Part shown: in pieces, positions 13,101 to 28,600 of the stretch
Position numbering within the stretch: the stretch's first letter is position 1
Layout: the number at the start of each line of letters is the position of its first letter
Assembly (NCBI GenBank): GCA_022113835.1
Contig: JAILWY010000010.1
Span: 7,217,501 to 7,281,500 of the forward strand
DNA from: Atopsyche davidsoni
Lineage: Eukaryota > Arthropoda > Insecta > Trichoptera > Hydrobiosidae
Direction: 5' to 3'
Length of the DNA stretch: 64,000 nt
The notes under the pieces: generated by a model
Told to the model about the DNA's origin: nothing
What the model saw: the letters and a program-made list of their open reading frames with translations, nothing else
Databases searched by the model: none
Translations under genes and position numbers: made by a program

Positions 13101-16100
13101 TTTTTCGATGTGAGCATATTGCATGGGATAAAAGTAATAAAAAAATATATGCTCATATTATCGTTTATACACGGCTTTAACATTTATGTATTTGTTTTTA
13201 TTTCATCGGTGATCTTGGGAGAATATCTTTTTCGAATATTTTTAAGGCTATCCAAAAGAATTTTTTTTAAAGCCTGTACGATAGCAGATTTGAATAATTC
13301 GTATGCATTGAGTAACAAAATATGTACTATTACCATGGTAAGGCAAAGTCCTGGGTATTCGCCTGATAACTGAAGGGCCACGCGCGTGTGCTATCTATAA
13401 GCCAGCATAGACCACACGGCCTTCAGATGTTCACATAATTTTACAGAGTCTCTTCGCAAGTCTTCGCTCCCGAAATTCACGGTGAGAGATTTACCCAAAA
13501 ATGTAGTCTCCAATTATGAAATGTAGACATTTGTTTTATCAAGGGTAAATTGAACTTGGTTTTGATGATAATATATATATGTATATACGGAATGAATTAT
13601 AAATGTATGCTTCAAAGATATATTAGTTGAGTAGTGAGGATTAGTTATCATAAGAGGATAGTATTTAAATACAGCATGTGTAATAATGGTTTTTGATGTA
13701 ATGCAGTTTTAATGTAATGCTGGTGTAAATCTATTTTCTGTTTTCAGGTTTTTGTTTGAGAGCGCTCTTTATCTGTACGTTTGATGTTTGTAAATACGCC
13801 CATACTAAATAATGCTGCTGTGTGGAACGTTGTTTGTATCTGGCTGAATAATGCCGTAAAATTACTCTCCTTTCACTGTCTACTCTAGATAACGGTCTGC
13901 GCCAAGATAAATAGAATAATTCAAAGAGATAGCAGATTTCTGGGTGAATGCAGCTCTATTCGCGCATGCAGTCTGCTGAACAAAAGACCACGACACTCAG
14001 CCACGAGCAGTACAACCGAGAAGAGAGAGAAATTCTGTCAGAGCAGGACACCTGTACCGGAGTGCAAAGTTTGACACTAAATTTCAATTAGCGAGCAAAC
14101 AAAACCAACGGGTTACTTTGCAACCTAGAGGTCATTTGACAATTAAACGAAACCATTACAAATTGTGAGGATTTTCTTACATTTTGAAAAAAACATTACT
14201 GAAAAAACTTTTGAAACTCAAATTACTAATAAGGTACTATCTAAGCATATAAATTCTCTTTGACTGAATGTACAAATGTATCCAACTATAAATAATTAAC
14301 GTCTTCAAATAAAATAACACGGTTTCAAAATATCGTGCCGTAAATCACCAATAAGCATTGCATTCAAAAAAAAAAAAAAAAAACAAAGTGAAGCAACAAG
14401 CACTACACCGCCATTCAAAGTATCATTACGCGAGATCACTGTGCGGTCGCATCAAAAAAAAACCTCAGATTGTATTCTAAACGAAGATCAATACTCGAAT
14501 GTATAAAATGGGCCGCCTAAATACGAAAAAAAAAAAAAAAGGAAAAAAACGCACGCGGCGGCCAAATTTCCAAATAATGAGGAGCAGAGACATTCGGCCG
14601 CAGGTGAGGCGGCGGGGCGCGGCGGGGCGCGGCGGGGCGCGGCGGGGGCGCTGATCGATTGTGCGCGGGGGCGCGTGAGGAGGCTCGCAATTCCGCCCAG
14701 GCGGGGACACTTGGAGGTATTTACGCATTTGGGGGCGGGCGTAGGTGTCGGGCGCTGCGGTCCCGGGGTCGCCGCTGCCCTAAAGGTTAAATCACCGCCC
14801 CCCCCCCGGCTCCCCTGTAGGCCTCGGGCTGTTTTTTTTTTTTAAAACAATTCGAATGGTTTGTATTAGAAATGCATTTCCAGAGAGCTCGGCTTAATCT
14901 ATTTGAAAATATATTTATTACGATATGTTCATAAATCATAGTTTGACTTTATTTGAATTTGACTTTTTTTTTTATTAGTGTGTTTTTTATAGTGAAAAAA
15001 ATATTTTATCGAAATGAGTTGCAATGCTTCATACGTGTCATAATTATTTATTACTATGATTTATTTTCTTATTTATGTTGATAAAATCCGGAGGTTCGTA
15101 ACGGGGCTGTTTTTTTAAAACAATTCAAATGGTTTGTATTAGAAATGCATTTCCAGAGAGCTCGGCTTAATCTATTTGAAAATATATTTATTACGATATG
15201 TTCATAAATCATAGTTTGACTTTATTTGAATTTGACTTTTTTTTTTATTAGTGTGTTTTTTATAGTGAAAAAAATATTTTATCGAAATGAGTTGCAATGC
15301 TTCATACGTGTCATAATTATTAATTACTATTATTTATTTTCTTATTTATGTTGATAAAATCAGGAGATTCGTATCAATAGTAAATTGAAATATAACCACC
15401 AGTGTTAAAATATAAGAGTACTTATTTTTTTATCATTATCTCACCGCATTTTAATGTATTAAATTTCTAAAATAATTATGAATGGTTTAACTATGGTATA
15501 AGACATATTTTTTCTAATGAAAAATTCATGGAATTTGAAGCATCTTATTGTTCCGCTCCTAGCCCCTATGCCTGTAGTAAGGTCGGATAAACCTAGAAGG
15601 TCAAAGGATAGATTCATATAATTCAACAGTCTAAAATAACTTAAACATATAATTATATCACAGTAAAGTAACTGTATACAAACAGTTTTATTCTAATATA
15701 TATCAATTGTATTGTGTTGTTCATCAGTACTTTACCAAATATAAATAGTTAATTTTATTATTATTGCGATTTGTTTAACTGTATTTATCATGTTAGAATT
15801 CATTATCTTCCGGTTTATTTCTTCTACCAGAGGAATTATTATAAAATATTAAATGGATTTATAGTAATTTTCCTTGTACATCGTTGAATTTGATATTTTA
15901 TACGCAATATACCTGTGATGGTGAAAAATGCGGATTTATTAAAAACATTTAATATTATTCACTGGGTTGATATAACCGAGTTAAAATGTTAATGACTGTT
16001 TTGTCTGTTTCAATCCTATTTGAGTTCATCCTCTTCCGGTTTGATCCTCCTAGCGGTGAAATCAAAACGTTGATATAACTGAGCCTAAATTATAACGACT

Positions 16101-19100
16101 GTTTTAGTTCAGTTAAAAACATTTGAACTTATATTTCGAGTTTCAACTTAGACCATTTAAAACTCAATTACTGTACGTTTTCAGTACGCGTAGAGTCTAG
16201 GTAATTAAAAGTGTTTTTGAGATATTTACACTCAACAAAAATGTAAAAAACTCTCGAGTTTATTTAAAATAAAGAAGCAGGTTTTAAATAAAGTGTGCTC
16301 TCGAGGGATTGCAACGAAACGTTGGAATTTTTCTGGCTTTGAACAGAACCCGCTGTCAGTGCAAAGCTAGCCATCAAACTCTAGCGTTGATATGTCGAGT
16401 TGAGCGAGAAAGTGAATTTTTAAAACTCACTGGAAATCGCTTCTGTCTGTTTTAATACGGGCGTATCCAATATGGGGTCTGCCAGCAAACCTCGGGCGAC
16501 CCCGTGAAAACCGCTCACAGTACCCTTGAGTAAGACTTAAAATATACGGCTGTTATTCTGCTGTTAAAAGTAAAACCTTTTACTATAGCACTTTTTCAAA
16601 CGTGTTACGTGTATTAAATACTATTATCTGGAGGATAATCATATTCGCTTGGGCTCGACCGTGCTTTTAATATTTTGTTACACGTCACACTACTTTTTAT
16701 TGTTAAAGAACTTCATTTTTTGTAACCTTTAAAATAATGATAATACCCAAATAATGATGTTTTCAAAACAGAGATTTTCTGTAAAAAATAAAAACACGAT
16801 CAGGTCTAAAGTGAAAGGTTAATAAAAACAAAGAAAACGAAAAAATAGCACCAAAGGAAATAAGAGCATAAGGTATGTTTTAATTGATTGAAAGAAATCT
16901 CATGCCATATCGATTTGTAGCTACAAAAGAAACACAATACTTAAGAAACTTGATCACGTGAATTTTCTTTTCATTTATCATTGGAAGGAATGGTGACAGC
17001 AAATTTAGCTTTACCCTGGGGAAACTTTTTGTTTTTTAAGTCTTTTTAGCGCCCTCAGTATTTTGCGAGGTAGATTTTTTAATGACATAAGCACATACTG
17101 AATACATTAAATAAGTCGTTTTTTCTGTTTATCTGAAATATAATATATACTATCCGTAGCTCTGGATGTTTTGTTCCAAAAATAGCCTGGCAGGTTGGTT
17201 ATTTAGTTAAAGTTTTTAAAATAAAATAATAGATTACTAGCTAGCGTTTAATTTCTGTGTTTATATAATACATTAAATAATTTATTCTTATTAGACCCTT
17301 TAAAACTGGCTCATTTGTGATTTAAAATTTATTCAAACATTTAAGCTTTGGTTATTTGTGATTGATACATTGTATGAATGAGAAATTAATTGAAACATAT
17401 AGTGTGTAATTTGCGAAAGTTTATATATAATAGAGCATTTTGCATTTCATAGAAACAATTGAATGGTTGGTGAAGTGTTCAGTATACAAGTATGCATCAG
17501 TAATTAGTGCCAATGAATAACTCTCAATGCAAACACCCCTGTTATAAGGTTAGTTAATTTTATTGTTTTCGTCAAATTTGTCTCTATAATCATTTTTAAC
17601 AGTATTGAGAGTTAAATAATATAAATAAAAAACCAACGGGTTTTTTTTAAAGTATGAACGTTAGTGATAAGTTGTTTGTTTTTTGTATTATAAAAATTAA
17701 CAATACATCTTTATTTTACTAAATATTTCTGTGAAAAGAAAATACAAAGAACATGTGTCGGTTATATTAATTTTCAGATTACAAAAATTGTTAATATTAC
17801 AAAAAAAATAGATTTATTCAAATCTACTGAATTCATATTTAGACATTGTAAAATAATCTCACAATTTAAATGTCAAACAAAAGAATCATAAGAAAGTATT
17901 CGCGTATTAAGCTAGACTATAAAAAGTAAGCTGGTCTCAAATAAATATCGTAACTAGATTATCGAAAAATAAATAAACAAAATTTATTATAGATCGTAAA
18001 GTTCAAGGTGGCTTCGTTCATAAATAAATAAATAAACACATCTTTAAGGATTCAGTTAGTCTAACCAAGGTTACAAGAAGGATTGTCTTGGAGAGATGAA
18101 TGTTTTATGAGAAAGAGATTGTGTTAAAAATTGGATAATGAAAAATCAGTCTCTTACGATAACAATTTTGTGCAAATGTTTTATATTTTTAAATCATTGC
18201 CGCGCAAACGACCCGAGTGAGGAAACTGTTGTTTCAAAACAGCAAAGACGTGGTGCAGTAGTTAATCATTGTAAGAATAGAAGATTGGAACGATAAAACC
18301 AGTCCACTATCCCTGCATCCCACGAGAAAAATGTATACTCCAACGATAGTCTTTTATATCCTCTTTCCACACAAAAATATTGGCATACTGTTAAAGAAAA
18401 TTTATATACATTTTTTAATAAATACGGAAGAGTGTAATAAACTAGTGTTATTATTTTTCCCCTAAAATTTAAAATAAAAATTGATGTCTAGAGACATCAA
18501 TTAAGTAAACTAGATTGTATAATTTTTTTGTGCAGCTAAATCAAAATAGACTTTTTAGGTACACTTTATTAAAGCAGAAAAAAATTTCTTTTTCTTAGAA
18601 TTCTACAAATAATTAGTACATTCAACAATAACCAATTCTCCTTGCTTTATTTTTTAATGGGAAGGTAATATAATTTTCTCTTATATTTATGTATGATTTG
18701 ATTACTGAATATATATTGTGTATATTTGGTTTATTATTCAGTTATTATATTCAACCATTGATTGACGTTGAATAAAAATGAGTCAATCAATTGTTTATTT
18801 GTGAGCTTGGTTTTTGTTTATTTATTTTGTTTTGTCAGGTGGACGCAAAAATCAAACAAAGGTTTGTGTTTGTCGCGGCAATCTGTGGTCGTGTTGTCCC
18901 GGCCAGCCAATTTCCCAAATAGATTTCGGACTAATCGCTTTCTATCCATAATTAACGGGAAACGATTTGTGTGCCGGGATACACTGCCTCGATCGAAAGT
19001 GTTCTCTAGGTGAAAATAATATTTTTATTGAATTATAAACTATTGGAAATTATAATCAAGAACAAAAATAAAATATGCTTTTATGTTGTAATCATGAAAT

Positions 19101-22100
19101 TATGCCAATTCATTATCTATACATTTTAATCTCAACTTTATGTAATTATTGAACACGTGTGTTTAAATGAAAAATAACATAATATATTTAATGTTTTTTG
19201 CGCTTATAATTAACTTCAACATATATTTATTTATGTTTGACTTTATTTAACAAAACTAATAACTTCGATAACTTAAATTAACTTTCATGCAACGGTTTCA
19301 TCAGCTAAACTTTGCCTGCAAAAACTAAAGCTTCTCCATTACAAAATTATATGAACATTGCTACGCCATCCGCAAACTCTGAGCTTTCCGTAATATATTT
19401 TCAGCTTTACTTTATATGCAGCATTTTAACTGATATTCTTTGATTTAATGAAAATCAAAAGAAAGTATGTGTTATAAAATAAAACTTTTTTAAATATCAT
19501 ATGCTAGTTAAGTAAAGTATTTTAAAATTGGTTAAAAAGAGAAAACTTTTGAATATATTATTGTTTTTGCAATAAGTATACGTTAAACTTTTTTTTTAAA
19601 TTTAAGTTATCTTAAAATAGCACTTATAATTATTTAAAAAAACATAAATATAAATGACACAATATATTTTTTAATTGTATTTTAATTATTATTCTAACTG
19701 TGGTGGAGTTAAAATCAACAATTTATCAATTACTTTGAATAAAAAAACTATGATCAATTATAAAAAAACATCTAATAAAAGTTACTCTATAAATTTAGTA
19801 TTTAGTATAGGATCTGACAATACACTTTTTAAAACCAACAAAGCTTCGACTTCGGTCTTTGGTAATATTAAATGCTGTAAAGCAATGCAAAACTTAAAAT
19901 CTCCTAACAATCGAGTTCAGCCCATTTTAAAACAATGTTAATAAAAAATATAATAAAATAGCACACGAAAAACCATAGCTCAACTATTTCCTCTTTTATT
20001 GATTATATAATTTAAATTTCAGTTTATCGTCCGTCACCCCAAAAGCATATTAAATGTGAAAGTTTTAGCGGCCGTTTTTTAACAAAAATTCTATGTTCTT
20101 GAGAGTTGTCCTTTGTGAAAACAATTTTTTAAGAATAAAGTTTTGTTATTTTTAATATTTAGCAAAATGAGCAACAGTAGAATTCCGTACAATATCTGAT
20201 TATAAATAAATATGCAATATACAAACAATAATATCACAAAAACCTACTAAATATTCCATAATCTGGAAGTATAGTTATTAAAAAATATAAAAATTATTTA
20301 TTAACATAGTCTGGTAATGCGCTCGCAGTATTACTATATAAAATATTTCCGAAAATGAATACGTCTCGCAAATGTTTATACTATGTAGCTTCAGGTGGCT
20401 GGCATGTACAAGATGTGGTTACAACAAACTGGCGGCTCATGTCTGAATTTTGTTGTTTCCTGTTAATTTCTGTATTGCCGAATATTGAAATAAAATAAAG
20501 AAAAAAATGTATTTACAATTCACGAAAAGTTTTTTTTTTAACGGGCTTTTCAGTCTGTGTTGGCGGGTTAGTCTGCAAAGAGCTTCACAGACAAATTAGG
20601 CAAGTCGCGCTCGTAGTTTGCTAATTGGTTAAGTTGTTTGTACTGAGGATTTATATTTATATATGCGACTACTAATGGGACCGCCGGGCTTTGGATAAGT
20701 TAGATTGATTTAAATAAGGTCAAAAGGATAATTCAATCTCACAAAATGTAAATTCGGATTTCGGCACCAGAAGTTGCTGGAATTGCTTTTCATGAATCAG
20801 AAGGTTTGAATCGCTGAGTTTTGATATAGTATTTTTGTGAAATATTTTATGAATGATGTTTGATAGCGACTGTGATCCTTAAAAACGCTGTGATAAAAAG
20901 TACGCCGTTTGATAATTAATAACTTCTGAAAACGAATGGCTGTATATTCCTTACGGATGACATTTTTGTTTTTAGAAAATTAATTTTATGGATTTATTGA
21001 AAACATTTGTTTGAATACTATTTTCAAACTTCTCTTGGCTTGTTTCGGAAATATAATATTTTAAAAGGTATTTTTTTTTATAATACTAATGCGTCAAAAA
21101 TATATATATTTGAATATCAATACAAGTGAAGTGCTTTGTTTTGGTAATACGCTTGAATAAAATATCTTGGAGATTATTATTTTTTGGTTGAATATAACAT
21201 TTTAAGAACATTCGCTTCAGAATAAACACTAATTATTTTTAAAACTTGAAGAGTTTAAACGTGAGAAGTAGAGACATATAACTGCAATTTTTTTAAAAAT
21301 GTTTAAATTAGTCGCAAAACATTAAACAAATGATTTAAATATATTTTCTCGTTTAAGACTAAAGAGTTTTAAGCTCTCGCTGTCGTATCTTTCAGTACAG
21401 TAAAAATGTAAGCGTTACTTTCGAACCAGACTCAGAAATAATATCTCCATCGTTTGTTATTATTGTAGAAACAATCTTTCGTTACGTTCTGCTTTGAAAC
21501 ACTTTGTATTTTTGTCATCGTATTTCACGAGGGATATTCTTGGAATCGATTCAACGAATTTCATATCTCATGTATGTATTTTCATTGTTTTGTAATTCGC
21601 ACTGAGCGAGGCAATTTTGATATATCTTTCCATGTACTGAAATATTATTTTTAGAACCTAATCTTTCCATTGAAACGTTTTGATTTATACGTATACTCGT
21701 TATTTAAATGATACTGTGGGCACAGTCATTCATTACTGTAGCAATTTATATTTAGATAGTTGATATTTTTTTTGGCTATCGTAGACTTTCTATCATAATT
21801 TATCAAAAACAGTTAGCATAGGTATTTGTAACAGATGGCTGAGAACATTTTTGCAAGCAAATTGCCAGTTTGCCAAAAGAATATATCAATAGTAATTTAG
21901 TTAAAAGCAAAGCTAAATTATGTTAAGAAATTGGATTCAGCACAATCATTTTGAATAGATAAAAAATATGCAATTTAATTTTTTTCTGATAGTAAAGTAG
22001 TGTCAAAGAAATTAATAATGTACTGAAAGTTACTAAATTTAAAGTTGTCTTGTATTGAAAATGTATCTTCATCGATAACAATAACATCAAAAACCTCTAT

Positions 22101-25100
22101 AATAATAACAAGTGTTGTTAAGCTGAATAATATATATATATATATATTTACTACTTTTACTAAGACCCACGATTCCACGTATTTTGAGTTATTTAAGATA
22201 ATATTGCAAACTATGTACAGTATTATTTTGATTTTTCGTTTATATAAAATAAATATATAATACATATATGTGTGTTATAAAATATATTTTTTATTGCAAC
22301 ACGTTATTTGTTCGCATATTTTAAATATCTTTCTATCAAAGAAATCTGTGTAAAAAAAAATTGATTATTCGTATATTTAAGGTGAATATATAATTTAAAC
22401 ACATGCTTCGGGACCATGAAATATTTGATGCCATGCGAATCTGAACCTTTACTCACCTTAAATCTTTCATTTCGCCTAAAAAACTGGCGTTTTTATCAGA
22501 GGGCTGTGTTTTTGCGCACAGGCAACTTCATTTACAGCCAAATAAAATTTTTCGATGCTGCTCGGACTGACGCTTTGCTATTCACCGGACGCCTCTCGTT
22601 TAGTTCGACAATATTTACCTCCAAACCGATACACTTTGCGAAGGCTGCGCAGCGGCGCGTTATTTAAAGCAGGAAAAACAATATCAACAACAGCCTTTGT
22701 CATTCAGTGTTGTGTAAAACGTGAATGTTAATTAAATTCCCAATCATATGTAAAACAGCAATTTTTTAGTTGGTTGCTTTACTCGCGAATATATCCAATC
22801 GAAAGTACACCGCATTTTAATTGATTTTTTTATACCTATCACAAATTGATACTGCTTTTTTATGTAACATCGACGTCAACAAGTTACGACCACTTGGTAA
22901 CGATAGGTAATTGTTAATGTGTGTGTTTCCAAAATGAAAAAAATCAAAGAGCAGTACAATACCGTGTAATAATCAATATTCAAATATGTACCGTTTGTAA
23001 AACCTGAGATTTTCAAACTATTTAAATAAAATTGTGTAGTTTTGTATAATGTACTTGATTTTCTAATAAAGTAAATACACAAAATACGATTTATGTATGT
23101 TGTTTTTATTTTCATAATAATTCACAGATATCCTCTAGAGAGAGTGTGCTGATCTGTTCCCTCGTTATATTTATTAATTGCAAACCAAAGGGAACTTGTT
23201 CACTGACTTTGGATCTGATACGTTTCTAAAGCATTTTTTAAAATAATTTTTTTTGGTTTAATTTATGGTTGATAAAATTTTGGAAGGCAATGTAATTAAA
23301 GTGTTTTTTGATAGTATAAATATAACCAAACCTCTAAGTGATAAGGAAGTATGTTCTACATTTACAATATATTTTACAGTATAAGCTTTGCTAAATGAAG
23401 TAAATAAATTTAAAACTAGTTTCTGTGTATTTATGTTGTGTTGTATTTGGGAGCGAAGATGACTATTTGAGTTTTGTAATGTTGTGTTATGTTAACAGGC
23501 AAACAGATAAGTTTAGGGTATTAAAGGGGTAGGGAAAGTTGGGTTATGTGAAATCACACACAGTGTTTTATTATAGTATAACAGTTGGAATAGTTAAAGC
23601 AAGCAGGGTTGTTCCATAACTAAAATATTAATTTAACTAAAATAATTGTCGGAACAACTTTATTATTAGTACTGATTAAACAACCGGAGACAGTGAAAAA
23701 TTAGGTCTGATATAAATTTATATATCTGTTTCATCATTGAACTATTGGTTAAGATTTTTTTAAAATAATATACCGGTAAATGAAGTGGTGTACTAATATA
23801 AAAACTTATATAAACTCTGTCTTTTGCAATTACCAAATTACTTTCATTGCATTAAAACCATACAGTTCAAGAATTAATTAAAAGTTTTTTAACCAGTGTT
23901 TATAAATATATGTGTGTGTTTATAAATGTGCACACATTACAGTTTTGTAATTTTAGGTTAATTGTTTTTGAAATGATAATAAAATTATATTAATAATATG
24001 GTGTTACTTAGGAAATAGTACCACACCCTTCATTTTCATCTCTTATTGCGTTCATAAAATTTGAAACCAAAACAGAAACATAAAATATCTTCACTTGCGA
24101 AAGCTCCCGGTTGACAAAGACCAGATTATCTCATATTATACGATTTTGAAGTTCCCCTTTTATGATACGCAATAATGCAAAGTTTGCGATGAAATTGAAA
24201 ATGGGAGTAATGTAATTTACTGAGTCTCTGAGGGCATAATTTGCGAGGGACAGACGCTGCACTGGAGAGAGGTGTCGCGAAACAAGGGGTGAAATTACCT
24301 GCCCTTAATTAAGTTAAATTTAAGCGATATGTGAACGAGGAACTTTTTAATGTCCTGCTAATTGCGTGTCAGGTGTTGGAAAATTTTTCGCGGTGGTGAA
24401 ACAGCTTTGCTTTTTGTAAAAATATTTAAATTTGTGCGATTCCGCATTATTTAATACATATTAACTTACATTAAACATATTTCATTTTTTATTTAGTTGC
24501 ACAGCCCAGGTAGACACTGTGTTCCCTAGTTTTCAGCTTGGTACGGTCACAGTAAACTACCGCTGCACCACCGAATCATTTCAAGCTAAACAATATTTTT
24601 CCTGGAATTTTGAAGAGAGTATCTATCAATTTTGTTTGAAAGTGAAACAATGGCGTCCGTATTTAGATTTTTTTAATTTAATATTTCTTCTTTTAGCTAA
24701 CTAGTAAATTTACAAGTAAGGTCTTTCTATAATTTATTATTTAATATTTATCAAAATAATAAATGATTTCAAAACGCATTTTGATTTCAGAAACAGATGT
24801 TTTCTCTGCATATCAGTTTAATAATCGTACTTGGTAAAACCAATTTTAATCTGAATTTTATATTATCGTCATTTTAATTATGTTCTGTTATCCGATATTA
24901 AGTAGGCGTGAAGTATTATACTACAGACATTTATGATAATTATTTTCATAATTAATCGAACTATGGTATGTGATTACATGAAAACTGTGTTAGTATTTCA
25001 ATTTAAAAAAACCCAAGCAATTGAAGATTATATATTATTAATATACTAACAAAGTATATCGAATCAAAAGAAAACAGAAATTTTTACTTTTCAGTCTCAT

Positions 25101-25549
25101 TACTTTCTATACACATTTTTTAATAGATACCTGTAAGATAATATTTTTCAAAAATTAAATTTTATTTATTAAAAAAATATATTACGCTTGAATTTATTGA
25201 TAATGTATTTTTAATTAAATACTGCTTCATGCATGAAATAAAGTAAAAAGATGGTCCCATGAGACATTACACGAGATGATTGAGTTGTTTTTTCTCTACT
25301 TTCTCAGTAAAAACTTATTTTAAGATTAAGTATTCTAAGTAGAAGGACGAGAATATCCAAGAATATGTTCTTTGTTTTTTTTATTTAAGTTTAAATTATT
25401 TGCTCCTCGTAATGAACACTTTATAAAGTATATTTTTCTTTCTGCGAGAAGGAAAGATAATGCTGTGCTGTCGAGCTTAAAAAGTAAATGAAGATACACA
25501 ATTTTATGGTGTCTTTTCGTTTGTTTTAGCATTAATTTATATATATATA

Positions 25550-25623
<74 letters not shown>

Positions 25624-28600
25624 CAATTTCTTTGTTGATATTCAAATAAAAAGAATAAAATGTAACTCTTTCCTGTGATTTTTGGGATATCAAATACAAC
25701 CTTATTTATTCACTTGAACAGACAAGCGATTGCAGTTGTCAGAGCCAAGTCACATATGTAAATTCTAAACATTTGCTTTCAGCAACAGAATGTCATATTC
25801 ACAAATATACTCGACTATATTATACACGCAATACAAGACCTTCTATATTTCTTTGTTTTGTTTGCTATACCATCACTTTTTCTCCATTTTTACTTTTTGT
25901 TTAGGTGCTCCATAAAATCTCTTAAGATCACTATGATTTTGATTCGTAACATCAGATATTGAAAATATTTTTTTTTTACATTACACAATACAATCAGTTA
26001 GTGAAAGCATTGTATTTACTTTACAATAACTGATAACTTATTTTGCTTATTTTTAAAATAAATGACGTGGGTTTCTAAACTCATTGAATCCAGATTTAAG
26101 AAGTATTAATAATTAGTAATATAAGTAATTTATCTTATTAAATGATGTATATATATCTTCAATATACCACAAAGTCTCCTCTTTCTGATTTATAAATTAG
26201 TGTTAGTAATCATTTTATTTTAAATACTTTGAAGTACGCACAAAAGTTTGAAATACTTGTAATATTCCTGAACACTTGTTTTAGCAGGCTTGCGGCAGTT
26301 ACATTGACTCGCATTGGAAAATTTTGATATGAGGATAGAAATGATATATTATACTCTTTTGTATGTCCCTATTGACCCAAAACTTTGAACCGTTTTATCT
26401 TAAAAGGACACATAGTTCACGTAATAATAAAATGCGATTTATCAAACGAGACTAAACATATTCTAGTAAAATTGCTAACACTGTGTGGGTACATAGTAAA
26501 ATATACTCTGAAGATTAGGTATGAAAGGATCGATAGCTTCGGCTTGATCACTATCGGAGGCCTTAAATATCTAGTGTATATACAAAGCTTTGAGATGCTA
26601 AATTCCAGGCACGGTCTCCTTTGAGAGGCTTTCGGATAATCTGTTGATTGATTAAGCGCTAAAGGGTAATCGCAGGCGCACCACGCGGCGACACTGCCGC
26701 ACGCCTCGTTAGGGCGCGCATCACCCACTTCTGCCAGAGGCGGCTCGTGCACGTCACTCAAAAATACAAATAATAAATACGAAAATCTACAAGGAATGTG
26801 ACTTGCTTTGACATCGTTTTATATTTTAAAAAACAATATTTATATATTTCAGTAAATAAAAAAAACAGCACACGACGCTATTTATCAGTGATTGATATTT
26901 GTGTAATAACATATTTGTTAATAAGAGAGAAATTATTTTGAAAAACCCCTGTGGTATGGTGAATTTAAATTTTAATCAAATAATTTTATTTTCGTGTGTT
27001 TCAACAAATAGCCAATCAGTTCTGTCGGTTTTGAGTAATATGGAGTAAAGCCGAAACGAAAAGCTCAGATCGATAAAGGACTCACTGAGAGTTCTTTGAA
27101 CTGACAAAGGTACCGTCGCCTTAATATTAGAAAAACTCGAGATAGATGGGAGACTGTACGTTGTGTTTGAAAAGGATATTTGTACAAAATGGAGACGTTT
27201 ATAGTGTCAAGATAAGATTCCGGTGCCAACTAATATATTTTACAGAAACTAGAATTTATTCAACTAAAAGTAAAAGTTAATTTATTCTTATAAGATAAAA
27301 ATATTCAAATTTATTGTGTTTGTGAGCTAAGGTATAAAAAAAATATTTCCATGTCAGTACATTTGTCACAAAAAAAATTTTTGGTTGGTCCCGCAAAATA
27401 TTTGAGAAGTTAATATAAATTTTAAAGTCGTTAATAGAGATATCAAATAAATCTAGTCATATAGTTTTTGACGATATGGTTCCTGTGCCTATTTTGTGTA
27501 TATCGTAAAACAAATTACTATGTTGTAGTGAGTCAATGTCGTAAAGGGACGTCTCGTGACTTTTAGCACCGTAAGTATATTCCTTAGAGTGTCGGATCTT
27601 TCAAAACATTTCAAGATGGCCCTCGGAGTAGACTGTCTGCCTTTGATATATGAGTTATCACTGTAGAATTAATAATCACAAATTAAAAAGAAAAACACTT
27701 GTCATAGAAGTATAAAAATTTAGTATTGTTGAGTTGTACATCTGATATTTTTCATCAATAATAAAAAGCCTGCGATACAATTGAAAAATAATATATGTTG
27801 TTTTAGATCTCAAAACGTTAACTCAGTAAGTAATAGTTTTTTAAAAACCTCGTCCTTCCGTGAAAGTCACCCGAAATAATAGCATGTATCATTTTATTAT
27901 GCACATGCAACATGGTAGAGGCACCCACCACCTGCAAGTTCTGAGCAGCGCCAACGTAATGTATGCAAATTGTTTCAGCTAGTACTTGAATGCACAATGC
28001 GAACGACATCACATAACGCTCATATAGTAAACTCAATATGCGTGATTAGATTGTGATTTCACTACTTGCCTTGACATGTCTGTTCACACCCAGGAATCCA
28101 GCTGAGAGAAATGTTACACCCGATCTGGAGGACTCGAGCGTCTATAGTACATACTCGTGTAGAGCAAAAACATCCATATTCAAAATGTGTAGAGACGTAA
28201 ATGAATAAAATAAAGATGGTTACTTGCAAAAAAAATACTCCACGTGAATATTTCAAAAGGGCTAAAATATTTAAAAATATGCCATTACAGATTGCCAATG
28301 ACAATTACAGCTGACTCCATTGAGTCAGCTGTAATTGTCATTATAATATTGAAAAAATACTGAAAATTTTTTTTTTTTAAGTTTTCTTTAATTTTCTAAG
28401 ATTCAATTGTTTTTTTGGCTCTTTTTGGTAATTTTATTCAATGAAAGCTAACAACATAAACGATCTTCGACCCCAACCTTTCTGAATAAAAGAATTACTC
28501 TTTAAGATAATCCCATAATGTGGAAATTCCAACAATAACAACGAGAAACTGATGAGACGTGACTTTTCCCAAATTTGACGAGATACTTATAAAGGTTCTG

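Noticed and set aside
15598..15610. AGGTCAAAGGATA, like a nuclear-receptor DR1 site
   Set aside because: A single short match in 64 kb is expected by chance; no supporting context.
18762..19013. 83-codon plus-strand frame with a GC-elevated second half
   Set aside because: No homology recognised and the composition shift does not follow codon structure.
26417..26761. 114-codon minus-strand open frame
   Set aside because: Longest unexplained frame in intron 4, but no known motif; the GC-rich part covers only about 100 bases and the rest reads as AT-rich intron.
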